Assembly: GCA_949298295.1 (NCBI GenBank)
Contig: CASFWS010000037.1
Coordinates: 1-8,451 of the forward strand
Length of the DNA stretch: 8,451 nt
Direction of reading: 5' to 3'
Source: an uncultured Bacillota bacterium
GTDB taxonomy: Bacteria; Bacillota_I; Bacilli_A; RFN20; CAG-826
Position numbers and translations under genes: made by a program. Positions 1 to 6,989 of this stretch are shown one piece after another. The notes under the pieces are model-generated. The model ran no database searches. It was not told the origin of the DNA and saw only the letters and a program-made list of their open reading frames with translations. How positions within the stretch are numbered: the first letter of the stretch is position 1; each line of letters starts with the position of its first letter.

Positions 1-170
1 ACAGGTTTTAAACCGTCGCGGACGTCGGGGATGGCCCGGGCCTCGATGACCGACATGGCATAGGAAAGGAAGGCCGTTTCGACCTCCTCGGTGATTTCGC
101 GCTCGGTAAGGCCCGAAGCAATGCCGGCTTGGACGGCCGGGGTTTCGTCTTTCTTTTCTTCGTTATCCAT
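1..170 (-). CDS. gyrA: DNA gyrase subunit A, N-terminal fragment (cut by window edge)
   Basis: This is the start of the gyrase A subunit, which forms the DNA-cleavage/religation core of the A2B2 gyrase that introduces negative supercoils. Only 56 complete codons are present. After an acidic/Lys-rich tail (MDNEEKKDET at residues 1-10), the sequence AFLSYAMSV at 33-41 and RAIPDVRDGLKP at 45-56 match the highly conserved GyrA/ParC amino terminus. The winged-helix domain and catalytic Tyr lie beyond the window. The ATG at 170 is preceded by a strong AAGGAGGGAG Shine-Dalgarno that overlaps the gyrB stop codon, with only 15 nt between the genes, so the two subunits are almost certainly co-transcribed. 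ParC has the same motif; adjacency to gyrB is what favours GyrA. The tail is roughly 15 residues longer than in E. coli GyrA. Confidence 0.93.
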   Translation of the reverse strand, partial: MDNEEKKDETPAVQAGIASGLTEREITEEVETAFLSYAMSVIEARAIPDVRDGLKP

Positions 171-185
171 CTTATCGCTCCCTCC

Positions 186-2231
<2,046 letters not shown>

Positions 2232-2234
2232 TTG

Positions 2235-3296
2235 TCATTCCTCCCTGACGATGGTTCCGTCTGATATATCGAAGCGGCGCGCCCCTTCGCATTGGAAGGA
2301 GGTTGCCGTGATGAAGCATTGGCCGAGTTCCCCGAGAAGTCCCTTGAGATTCTCGGCGCGCTTTTCGTCGAGCTCGCTATGGGCGTCGTCGAGAATGACG
2401 ATGGGGCGCCGCCGCTCCTCGGCCAGGAGAGCCGGCGCCAGTTTGAAGGCAATCGAGGCGAGGCGGTTTTCGCCCTGCGAGCCGTAGGCGCCGACGTCGA
2501 GGCCGTCGACGGCTAGTGAGAAATCCTCGCGTTGGATCCCGACCCCGGTACTCCGGTGCTCGAGATCGCTGGCCCAGGACCTTCGATAAAGGGCCATGGC
2601 TTCGTCTTTCGTCCCTTCCTTGAGGAACGGGCGGTAACGGAGCTTCGCGTCTCTCTCCGCGCCCCGCAGGCGGTCGAGAAGGGCAACCCCGCCTCTCTCC
2701 AATTCGCCCATGAAGGCCTTGCGGTGCCCGTCGATCGGCACGGCGCACGCCGCCAGACGCTCCGTCACGACCTCGAGAGCGAGCTCGTCGACCCGTTCGG
2801 ACCTCAGAAGCGCGTTCCGTTCGTCAAGGAGCTTGGCGTGGGTCTTCACCAGGGAGAAGTACTCTTCGCTCCGCTTCGAGATCGCAATGTCGAGGAACGC
2901 CCTCCGGGCCGCAGGAGCCCCCTTGAAGAAGGAAGCGTCCTCCGGAGCGTAGGAGAAGACGCTCACCAAGGAGAAGAGTTCCGAGAGTTTTTTCGCCGGA
3001 TGCCCGTCTATGATCAGGTGGCGCCCGGCTTTCGAGAAGGCGATTTCGATGTCGTGCCGGAGCCCGCCGGCCTCGACCTTCGCCTCGACGAAGGCTTCGT
3101 GCTCTCCGTCACGGATGAGCGGAGCGATCTCCCGGGTCCGCCAACCGCGCCCCAGCGAGAGGCACGAGATGGCTTCGGCGAGGTTGCTCTTCCCGGAACC
3201 GTTGGGCCCGAGGAAAAGGTTTACCCCCGGCCCCGGCTCGATGACGGCCTCCCGGTAATTCCGGAAGTTGGCCACCCGAAGCCTAAGGAGCTTCAT
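2235..3296 (-). CDS. recF: DNA replication and repair protein RecF
   Basis: RecF is an SMC-like ABC-type ATPase that works with RecO and RecR to load RecA at single-strand gaps and stalled forks. With the ATG at 3296 the protein has 353 residues, close to the usual 360-370. It begins MKLLRLRVANFRNY, as RecF proteins do. Walker A is GPNGSGKS (30-37); YAPEDASFFKGAPAARRAFLD (116-136) matches the family's conserved SPED..KG..RRRFLD block; the ABC signature is GSQGENR (272-278), where many family members have SQGQQR; Walker B is IVILDDAHSELD (299-310). A longer in-frame TTG start at 3326 would add ten residues but lies deeper in yaaA and lacks family support. The chosen ATG has only a weak AAGG three nt upstream, so translation may be coupled to yaaA, whose last codons overlap it by 14 nt. 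The stop is TGA. Confidence 0.97.
   Translation of the reverse strand: MKLLRLRVANFRNYREAVIEPGPGVNLFLGPNGSGKSNLAEAISCLSLGRGWRTREIAPLIRDGEHEAFVEAKVEAGGLRHDIEIAFSKAGRHLIIDGHPAKKLSELFSLVSVFSYAPEDASFFKGAPAARRAFLDIAISKRSEEYFSLVKTHAKLLDERNALLRSERVDELALEVVTERLAACAVPIDGHRKAFMGELERGGVALLDRLRGAERDAKLRYRPFLKEGTKDEAMALYRRSWASDLEHRSTGVGIQREDFSLAVDGLDVGAYGSQGENRLASIAFKLAPALLAEERRRPIVILDDAHSELDEKRAENLKGLLGELGQCFITATSFQCEGARRFDISDGTIVREE
2240..2244 (-). promoter_or_regulatory. gyrB ribosome binding site deciding a GTG start
   Basis: GGAGG on the minus strand lies 8 nt before the GTG at 2231 and inside the last codons of recF. An ATG slightly upstream (2236-2238) is out of frame with gyrB, so the GTG is the best start. 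Confidence 0.8.
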
Positions 3297-3519
3297 CGGC
3301 CTTGACGGCGTACGTCTCGCCCCCAAAGGAGACGAGATCGCCAGGGCGGAGCTTATGCCCCCGGCGAGTTTCGACCTCGCCGTTGACTCGCACTGCGCCC
3401 GACTTGATGAGGCGCTTGGCCTCGCCCCCTTCGTCGACGATGCCGGCGAACTTCAGAAACTGGCCAAGGGCAATCGTCTCCGTGCGGATTCCGACCTCCT
3501 TAGGTAAATTTTCTCCCAT
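3283..3519 (-). CDS. yaaA: S4-domain RNA-binding protein YaaA family (RlbA-like)
   Basis: This is a 78-residue S4-domain protein of the YaaA family found between dnaN and recF in many Bacillota. Members are predicted to bind structured RNA, and a ribosome-related role has been proposed; the exact function here is inferred only from family and position. The core TIALGQFLKFAGIV (residues 15-28) aligns with the family start, and the S4 motif runs through AKRLIKSGAVRVNGE (34-48), then TRRGHKLRPGDLV (51-63). The ATG at 3519 lies directly after CCTCC and has no Shine-Dalgarno, while a perfect TAAGGAGGT sits inside the reading frame at codons 7-9 with no ATG, GTG or TTG at a useful distance, so the exact start is uncertain. 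The gene follows a terminator and overlaps recF. It ends in TAG. Confidence 0.9.
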   Translation of the reverse strand: MGENLPKEVGIRTETIALGQFLKFAGIVDEGGEAKRLIKSGAVRVNGEVETRRGHKLRPGDLVSFGGETYAVKADEAP

Positions 3520-3543
3520 GGAGGTAGTTTACTACATAGTAGT
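3494..3543 (-). repeat. Inverted repeats around the yaaA start codon
   Basis: On the plus strand GTAGT (3524-3528), ACTAC (3531-3535) and GTAGT (3539-3543) form two mutually exclusive small hairpins just upstream of the yaaA ATG. In addition ACCTCC (3494-3499) is the exact complement of GGAGGT (3520-3525). In the yaaA mRNA the internal AAGGAGG can therefore pair with the bases immediately 5' of the ATG, placing the start codon in a loop. A regulatory role is inference. Confidence 0.5.
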
Positions 3544-3574
3544 AAAAAAAGAAACGCCCGGAAGGGGCGTTTTC
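3544..3574 (-). terminator. Rho-independent terminator after dnaN
   Basis: Read on the minus strand this is AAACGCCC, a short loop, GGGCGTTT, then TTCTTTTTTT. The stem is GC-rich (8 bp without interruption) and is followed by a clean U tract. It begins 19 nt after the dnaN TGA, so it ends the dnaA/dnaN transcript and separates it from yaaA-recF-gyrB-gyrA. On the plus strand only a short T run follows, so the minus orientation is the functional one. Confidence 0.9.
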
Positions 3575-3592
3575 AAGGGCGGCGAACCTCTT

Positions 3593-4714
3593 TCAACGGG
3601 TTCTCATCGGCGTGATGAGTTCCACGATGGAATCGTCGTCGGGATTGCGGACGACGAAAGGCTTCATCTCGGCGGTGAAGGCAAGGGAAACCTCGCTGCA
3701 CCCGAGAGCTTTGATGGCTTGCGTCACGAAGAGGGCGTTGAAGGCGATGTCGAGGCGGCTGCCCGTGTATTGGACGCCGCCGAGACGCTCGACGGCCGAG
3801 CCGGTCTGGTCGCTATAGGAAGAAACCTCGACGCGTTCCTCGTCCATCGAAAGCTTGACGATCGTCCCGTGGTCGCGGGAAAGGACCGAAACGCGGTCGA
3901 TCGCATTGAGGAAGGCCGTCGCATCGACCGAAAGGAAGTAATTGAAGTTAGTCGGCACAATCGATCCGTTCACCGGGTAGTCTTCGTCGAAAACGCGGCT
4001 CGACACGAGGGTGGTGCCGAAGGAGAAGAGAATCCGCTTCGGGGCTACCACGAGCTCCACTTCGCCGGAGCCTTCAAAGAGGCGCGTGACCTCAACGAGG
4101 GTCTTCGAGGGGACGTTGGTCGCGAAGCGGACGCTCGGATCGATGGCCATGGTCTTCCGCGAAAGGCGCGCCGAGTTGGTCGCGATGGCCGTGAGGATCC
4201 CGGCTTCGGCGGTGAGGTTGATGGCAGTGAGGATCGGCCGGGTGTCTTTGTCGAAGGCGGCGAAGGCCGTCTGGTCGCAAAGCTCGGTCAAGGCCGAGCA
4301 CGGCACGATGAGGGAAACCCCGTTTTTCTCGTTGTCGAGATCCGGATACTCGTCGGCCGAGATGCAATTGAGCTTCGAAGAGAAGCTTCCGTCCTCGATT
4401 TTGGCAATGCGGTCGTCGATGACTTCAAAGCTGATTTCGCTTCCGGCCATCTTCCGAACGACCTCAGTTAGCACGTGGGCGGAGATGAGGGTTGCGCCCG
4501 GCTGGGCATTGCGGATGATTTCGTTGCCGTTGATGGAGGCGGGGACGAGGGTCCAAATCGACATGTCTCCATTGCTGGCCACGATGTCGAGCCCGCTCTC
4601 GTTGAGTTCAAGCTTGAAGCACATCAATTCCGGCAAAGCGGTTTTGGTCCCGATGGCGTGGCTGGCGATGAGAAGCCCTTTCAGAAACTGGTCTTTGTCG
4701 ATTGTGAAGCGCAT
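3593..4714 (-). CDS. dnaN: DNA polymerase III beta subunit (sliding clamp)
   Basis: This is the processivity clamp that encircles DNA and tethers replicative polymerase and many partners through a hydrophobic pocket. The protein has 373 residues, normal for the family (about 365-380). It opens MRFTIDKDQFLKGL. Characteristic segments include ISADEYPDL (118-126), TRPILTAINL (162-171), and the C-terminal block MKPFVVRNPDDDSIVELITPMRTR, equivalent to the MRPF..LILPVR end that closes the partner-binding pocket. The ATG at 4714 is chosen because AAAGGGAG lies 6 nt upstream and homology begins there; a longer GTG start at 4741 would add nine residues spanning that ribosome site. The gene is separated from dnaA by 214 nt of origin-like sequence and followed by a terminator. 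The stop is TGA. Confidence 0.97.
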   Translation of the reverse strand: MRFTIDKDQFLKGLLIASHAIGTKTALPELMCFKLELNESGLDIVASNGDMSIWTLVPASINGNEIIRNAQPGATLISAHVLTEVVRKMAGSEISFEVIDDRIAKIEDGSFSSKLNCISADEYPDLDNEKNGVSLIVPCSALTELCDQTAFAAFDKDTRPILTAINLTAEAGILTAIATNSARLSRKTMAIDPSVRFATNVPSKTLVEVTRLFEGSGEVELVVAPKRILFSFGTTLVSSRVFDEDYPVNGSIVPTNFNYFLSVDATAFLNAIDRVSVLSRDHGTIVKLSMDEERVEVSSYSDQTGSAVERLGGVQYTGSRLDIAFNALFVTQAIKALGCSEVSLAFTAEMKPFVVRNPDDDSIVELITPMRTR

Positions 4715-4720
4715 AAGTGA

Positions 4721-4728
4721 CTCCCTTT
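4721..4728 (-). promoter_or_regulatory. dnaN ribosome binding site deciding the ATG start
   Basis: AAAGGGAG on the minus strand, 6 nt before the ATG at 4714. It excludes the longer GTG start at 4741, which would translate through this site. Confidence 0.8.
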
Positions 4729-4754
4729 CCGTGCTAGGCACATTTTATTCTTTA

Positions 4755-4784
4755 ACGCCTTGGCGTGGGAGGGCTGGAGCCCTC
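4755..4784. repeat. Two back-to-back hairpins upstream of dnaN
   Basis: On the plus strand ACGCC-TT-GGCGT (4755-4766) is followed two bases later by GAGGGCT-GG-AGCCCTC (4769-4784). Both stems are perfect. Neither has a T tract in either direction, so they are not ordinary terminators. They lie between the AT-rich tract and the dnaN ribosome site and would form in the dnaN leader RNA. Confidence 0.65.
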
Positions 4785-4847
4785 GATTACTACATTACGA
4801 AGATTTGTTAACTAATAATTATCAGGGCGGTGGAAACGGTGGATAAC
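4785..4847 (-). other. Candidate origin unwinding site (dnaA-dnaN gap)
   Basis: Read on the minus strand, a DnaA box TTATCCACC (4838-4846) abuts a second box-like GTTTCCACC (4829-4837). A short GC step (GCCC) follows, and then the AT-rich tract TGATAATTATTAGTTAAC and, further on, GTAATGTAGTAATC. The triplets GAT-AAT-TAT-TAG all have a central A. The order box, GC spacer, A-centred triplets matches the established basal unwinding system of Bacillus-type bipartite origins, where DnaA loads on boxes and extends along DnaA-trios. The layout is seen directly; function is inferred. Confidence 0.65.
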
Positions 4848-4928
4848 TTTTGTTTGTTAAGCTACTTTGTTGATTTTTCCGTCTTCCGCGATGCGTATCG
4901 GTTTTAAAAATTTATCAGAGGCCATCGG

Positions 4929-6284
4929 CTATTTCAGTCTTTTGTCGAGATCGGATATGGCCTTTTGGAGACCCTTGTCTGTCTTGAGGGAGTTTTCCAC
5001 TTTGTTTACACCGTTTATCACCGTGGCGTGGTCCTTCCCGCCGAAGATGGACCCGATTCTCCCGAAGGGGAGGTCGAGTTTGACCCTTATGAGGTACATG
5101 GCAATGTGGCGGGCTAGGGCAATCTGGGACGTCCGGATCCGCCCGGTAATTTGATAAGAAGGGAGGTTATAGTACTCGGCGACCGTGTCGATTATCCGCT
5201 CGGCCGTCAGTGTTCCGAGAGACTCTTTTACGTCGAGAAGCGGCATGACAGCCGACTTGGCGATTTCGATGGTGATACGCTCGGTATGGGCCCTTTGGAC
5301 GGCAAAGAAAAGGAGACGGTCGAGGGCTCCTTCGAGCTCCCGGACGTTTTTCCGGAAGGTCTTGGCCAAAAATGTGATGACCTCGGGGTCGAAATCGCCG
5401 ACGTCGAGACCGTTGGCCTCTATCCGCATCTTCAGGATCTTTTCGCACGTTTCCTCCTCGGGCTGCTCGATGGAGAGGGGGAGCCCCTGGATGAAGCGCG
5501 ACTTGAGCCGTTCGTCGAGGCCGTTCAGTTTGCTGGGGTGCTGGTCGCAAGTTATGACGACCTGCTTTGAGTGCGCGTAGAAGCTGTTATATATAGAGAA
5601 AAAGGTTTCCTCGGTGCTCTTTTTGTTCGCCAAGAACTGGACGTCGTCGACGAGGAGGACGTCGACCGAGTCGCGAAACCAGTCGACAAGGGAAACCCCT
5701 TGCTTGTCGCCCGAAACGAATTTCACGTATTCGTTAAGGAAGTCTTGAGCGTGGACATACAGGACCCGGTACTTCGGGAACTTGCTCTTTATCGTGTTTC
5801 CGACAGCGTGCAAGAGGTGCGTTTTCCCAAGGCCCGAATTCCCATAAATGAGAACGGGGTTATAAAGCTTGCCGGGGTTTTGGGAGATGATGAGGGAGGC
5901 CTGATAGGCATCGCGGTTGCTTTCCCCGACGACGAAATTCTCGAAAGTGTATTCAGGTTTTATGTAAGAATCGGAAAAGAAGGCGGGTTTTGCGGGCGTA
6001 ATTTGCGTACCTTCGGAAATATCGCCCTTGGTTACGTAACGGATGCCGTAGTCGGTTTGGGTGCATTCGGCCAAGGCGTCCCCCACTTGCTGCCAGTAGT
6101 TGGCCGGGATGATTTGAGCGGCCAGCTTGGAGTTGACAACGACGTTGATCGTCTTGCCGTCGATTGAGTATATGTAGGAGTCTTTGAAAAACGTTTCGTA
6201 TACTTGCTTGTCAAGCGCTTCATCCAAGCGTTTGAGGACGCGTCCCCAGAGGGCGGTGAGTTCGCTGATCGATGCGGTTTCCAT
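4929..6284 (-). CDS. dnaA: Chromosomal replication initiator protein DnaA
   Basis: DnaA is the AAA+ initiator that binds DnaA boxes, oligomerises with ATP, opens the origin and recruits the helicase. The protein has 451 residues, a normal length. Domain I (about 1-80) carries the expected LW...L....YETFFKD pattern, and domain II is short (about 81-105). The AAA+ domain starts near YTFENFVVG (112-120), with Walker A GNSGLGKT (148-155), Walker B LLVDDVQF (210-217), sensor I VVITCD (242-247) and the Arg-finger region GLDERLKSRF (255-264). Domain IV holds the DNA-binding signature IGSIFGGKDHATVINGVNKV (410-429). The ATG at 6284 is the only reasonable start, since an in-frame TAA lies eight codons upstream, yet no Shine-Dalgarno precedes it. 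The stop is TAG. It is flanked on both sides by DnaA-box DNA, so autoregulation by DnaA is likely. No convincing promoter was identified. Confidence 0.98.
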   Translation of the reverse strand: METASISELTALWGRVLKRLDEALDKQVYETFFKDSYIYSIDGKTINVVVNSKLAAQIIPANYWQQVGDALAECTQTDYGIRYVTKGDISEGTQITPAKPAFFSDSYIKPEYTFENFVVGESNRDAYQASLIISQNPGKLYNPVLIYGNSGLGKTHLLHAVGNTIKSKFPKYRVLYVHAQDFLNEYVKFVSGDKQGVSLVDWFRDSVDVLLVDDVQFLANKKSTEETFFSIYNSFYAHSKQVVITCDQHPSKLNGLDERLKSRFIQGLPLSIEQPEEETCEKILKMRIEANGLDVGDFDPEVITFLAKTFRKNVRELEGALDRLLFFAVQRAHTERITIEIAKSAVMPLLDVKESLGTLTAERIIDTVAEYYNLPSYQITGRIRTSQIALARHIAMYLIRVKLDLPFGRIGSIFGGKDHATVINGVNKVENSLKTDKGLQKAISDLDKRLK

Positions 6285-6332
6285 ATGCTGTGAACGGCTT
6301 AAAGTTTAGCCAAAGAAGAGGGTTGTGGAAGG

Positions 6333-6362
6333 TTTTCCACCAAAAGAGTTATGTTTTCCACC
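6333..6362 (+). promoter_or_regulatory. Pair of DnaA-box variants near the dnaA start
   Basis: TTTTCCACC occurs at 6333-6341 and again at 6354-6362, 21 nt apart and in the same orientation. The first is also the right arm of a GTGGAA/TTCCAC inverted repeat (6325-6340). Their position about 50-80 bases before the dnaA ATG suits repression of dnaA by its own product. Confidence 0.65.
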
Positions 6363-6403
6363 GAACCATCTGTGGGAAACTTCGAAAACATCGGCAGAAG
6401 AAG

Positions 6404-6412
6404 TTTTCCACA
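6404..6412 (+). promoter_or_regulatory. DnaA box (TTTTCCACA)
   Basis: TTTTCCACA on the plus strand differs from the canonical TTATCCACA only at position 3 and fits the relaxed TTWTNCACA pattern. Confidence 0.75.
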
Positions 6413-6422
6413 TCTTTTTGAA

Positions 6423-6471
6423 TGTGGATAAATGGTGGAAAACTTTTGTGGATAACTGTGTTTGTGGAAAA
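6423..6471 (-). promoter_or_regulatory. Quartet of same-orientation DnaA boxes
   Basis: Four 9-mers follow each other on the minus strand: TTTTCCACA (6463-6471), TTATCCACA (6447-6455), TTTTCCACC (6434-6442) and TTATCCACA (6423-6431). Two are perfect consensus boxes. Left ends are 11, 13 and 16 bases apart. This is the densest box array in the window and is bordered at 6472-6487 by an AT-rich tract, so it is the best candidate for the main DnaA assembly platform. Confidence 0.88.
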
Positions 6472-6488
6472 CTATAAAATTTATGGTG

Positions 6489-6497
6489 TTTTCCACC
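6489..6497 (+). promoter_or_regulatory. DnaA-box variant inside an inverted repeat
   Basis: TTTTCCACC on the plus strand, embedded in ATGGTG-TTTTC-CACCAT (6483-6499), a perfect 6-bp inverted repeat beside the AT-rich tract. Confidence 0.6.
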
Positions 6498-6556
6498 ATT
6501 AATCTACTAGCAAAACATTAGTGGCCGCCGCAACAATTTAATTTTCTCCACCAAGC

Positions 6557-6575
6557 TGTGGAAAACCTATCCACC
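6557..6575. promoter_or_regulatory. Back-to-back DnaA boxes
   Basis: TGTGGAAAA (6557-6565, a minus-strand TTTTCCACA) is followed after one base by CTATCCACC (6567-6575), a weaker plus-strand box with 7 of 9 consensus bases. Confidence 0.65.
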
Positions 6576-6626
6576 GCGGTGTGAAGAACTTTTTCTTGAC
6601 TTGCAATGTACTTACTACTTCGGTAG

Positions 6627-6635
6627 TTTTCCACA
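6627..6635 (+). promoter_or_regulatory. DnaA box (TTTTCCACA)
   Basis: TTTTCCACA on the plus strand, starting on the last base of a small hairpin ACTAC-TTCG-GTAGT at 6614-6627. Confidence 0.72.
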
Positions 6636-6644
6636 TTTTTGGTG

Positions 6645-6664
6645 AAAAAGCGCCTTTAGGGCGC
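6645..6664 (-). terminator. Possible weak intrinsic terminator facing dnaA
   Basis: Read on the minus strand: GCGCC, loop CTAAA, GGCGC, then TTTTT. The 5-bp all-GC stem followed by five Ts looks like a short terminator for leftward transcription. The stem is short, and no known leftward gene lies to its right within the window, so its role is unclear. Confidence 0.4.
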
Positions 6665-6671
6665 GGTTATA

Positions 6672-6680
6672 TGTGGAAAA
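6672..6680 (-). promoter_or_regulatory. DnaA box (TTTTCCACA, minus strand)
   Basis: TGTGGAAAA on the plus strand. This is the rightmost good box, about 100 bases before the rpmH promoter. Confidence 0.7.
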
Positions 6681-6781
6681 CTCGCCATATGAAACAAGAA
6701 AAGCGAAAAAATGTGAAATTTCCAGTCATTGTTTTCAAAAATGTTGATAAGTCTCTCATGCGCGTGTGGGCGCGATTTTTG

Positions 6782-6810
6782 TTGTTACGGGTTTAGCGAG
6801 CCGGTATAAT
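6782..6810 (+). promoter_or_regulatory. Sigma-A type promoter of rpmH-rnpA-yidC
   Basis: TTGTTA (6782-6787), a 17-base spacer and a perfect TATAAT (6805-6810) form a strong vegetative promoter. It implies a transcript start near 6817 and a leader of about 26 nt before the rpmH ATG. Confidence 0.88.
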
Positions 6811-6842
6811 CGCCCTGCACGCAAATTTCGGAGGTAATAAAC

Positions 6843-6977
6843 ATGAAGAAAACGTATCAGCCTTCCAAGGTTAAGCACCGGAATGTTGCCGGCTTCCGCG
6901 CCAGGATGGCGACCCACAACGGCCGCAAGGTCCTTGCTCGCCGCCGCCTCAAGGGCCGGGCCCGCATCGCGGCCTAA
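6843..6977 (+). CDS. rpmH: 50S ribosomal protein L34
   Basis: This is ribosomal protein L34, a tiny basic component of the large subunit. The 44-residue product begins MKKTYQPSKVK and contains GFRARMATHNGRKVLARRRL (17-36), followed by KGRARIAA, an almost full match to the family across its whole length. The variable segment at residues 10-16 (VKHRNVA) is less basic than the usual KRKRKRTH. GGAGGT (6830-6835) lies 7 nt before the ATG, and a strong promoter sits just upstream. It is the first gene of an rpmH-rnpA-yidC operon, an arrangement conserved next to dnaA in most bacteria. The stop is TAA, 12 nt before the rnpA ATG. Confidence 0.97.
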   Translation: MKKTYQPSKVKHRNVAGFRARMATHNGRKVLARRRLKGRARIAA

Positions 6978-6989
6978 GCTTTCCGCTTG

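Larger units (their letters stand above)
6285..6842. other. Replication origin (oriC), DnaA-box field between dnaA and rpmH
   Basis: This 558-base gene-free stretch is AT-rich relative to the surrounding genes and carries many DnaA-box-like 9-mers. Two are perfect TTATCCACA on the minus strand (6423-6431 and 6447-6455). Five are TTTTCCACA in either orientation (6404, 6463, 6557, 6627, 6672). Four are TTTTCCACC (6333, 6354, 6434, 6489). Weaker copies lie at 6324, 6371, 6544, 6567 and 6742. Divergent genes, dnaA next door and co-orientation of all genes away from this point support an origin. The right end also holds the rpmH promoter and ribosome site. No other gene is supported here. Confidence 0.92.

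Noticed and set aside
2532..3305. A 257-codon plus-strand frame over recF
   Set aside because: Antisense shadow of recF, with no recognisable motif or ribosome site.
3297..3326. Upstream TTG start for recF
   Set aside because: It would add MGARRTPSRP, which is unlike RecF N-termini and deeply overlaps yaaA; the ATG at 3296 starts exactly where homology starts.
3302..4471. A 389-codon open frame on the plus strand over yaaA and dnaN
   Set aside because: It runs across two well-supported minus-strand genes and a terminator and shows no family features; an antisense artefact of codon bias.
5571..6167. A 198-codon plus-strand frame over dnaA
   Set aside because: Lies entirely inside dnaA, whose motifs are intact; no independent support.
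6596..6624. TTGACT as a -35 element for a rightward promoter
   Set aside because: No -10-like hexamer is found 16-18 bases downstream; that stretch is the UUCG hairpin.
6404..6680. CRISPR-like array in the origin (repeated TTTTCCACA)
   Set aside because: Repeats are 9 bases, in both orientations and irregularly spaced, which is the pattern of DnaA boxes and not of CRISPR repeats.
6581..6796. A 71-codon plus-strand frame in the origin
   Set aside because: Spans DnaA boxes and a hairpin, has no ribosome site, and its stop overlaps the rpmH promoter; not coding.
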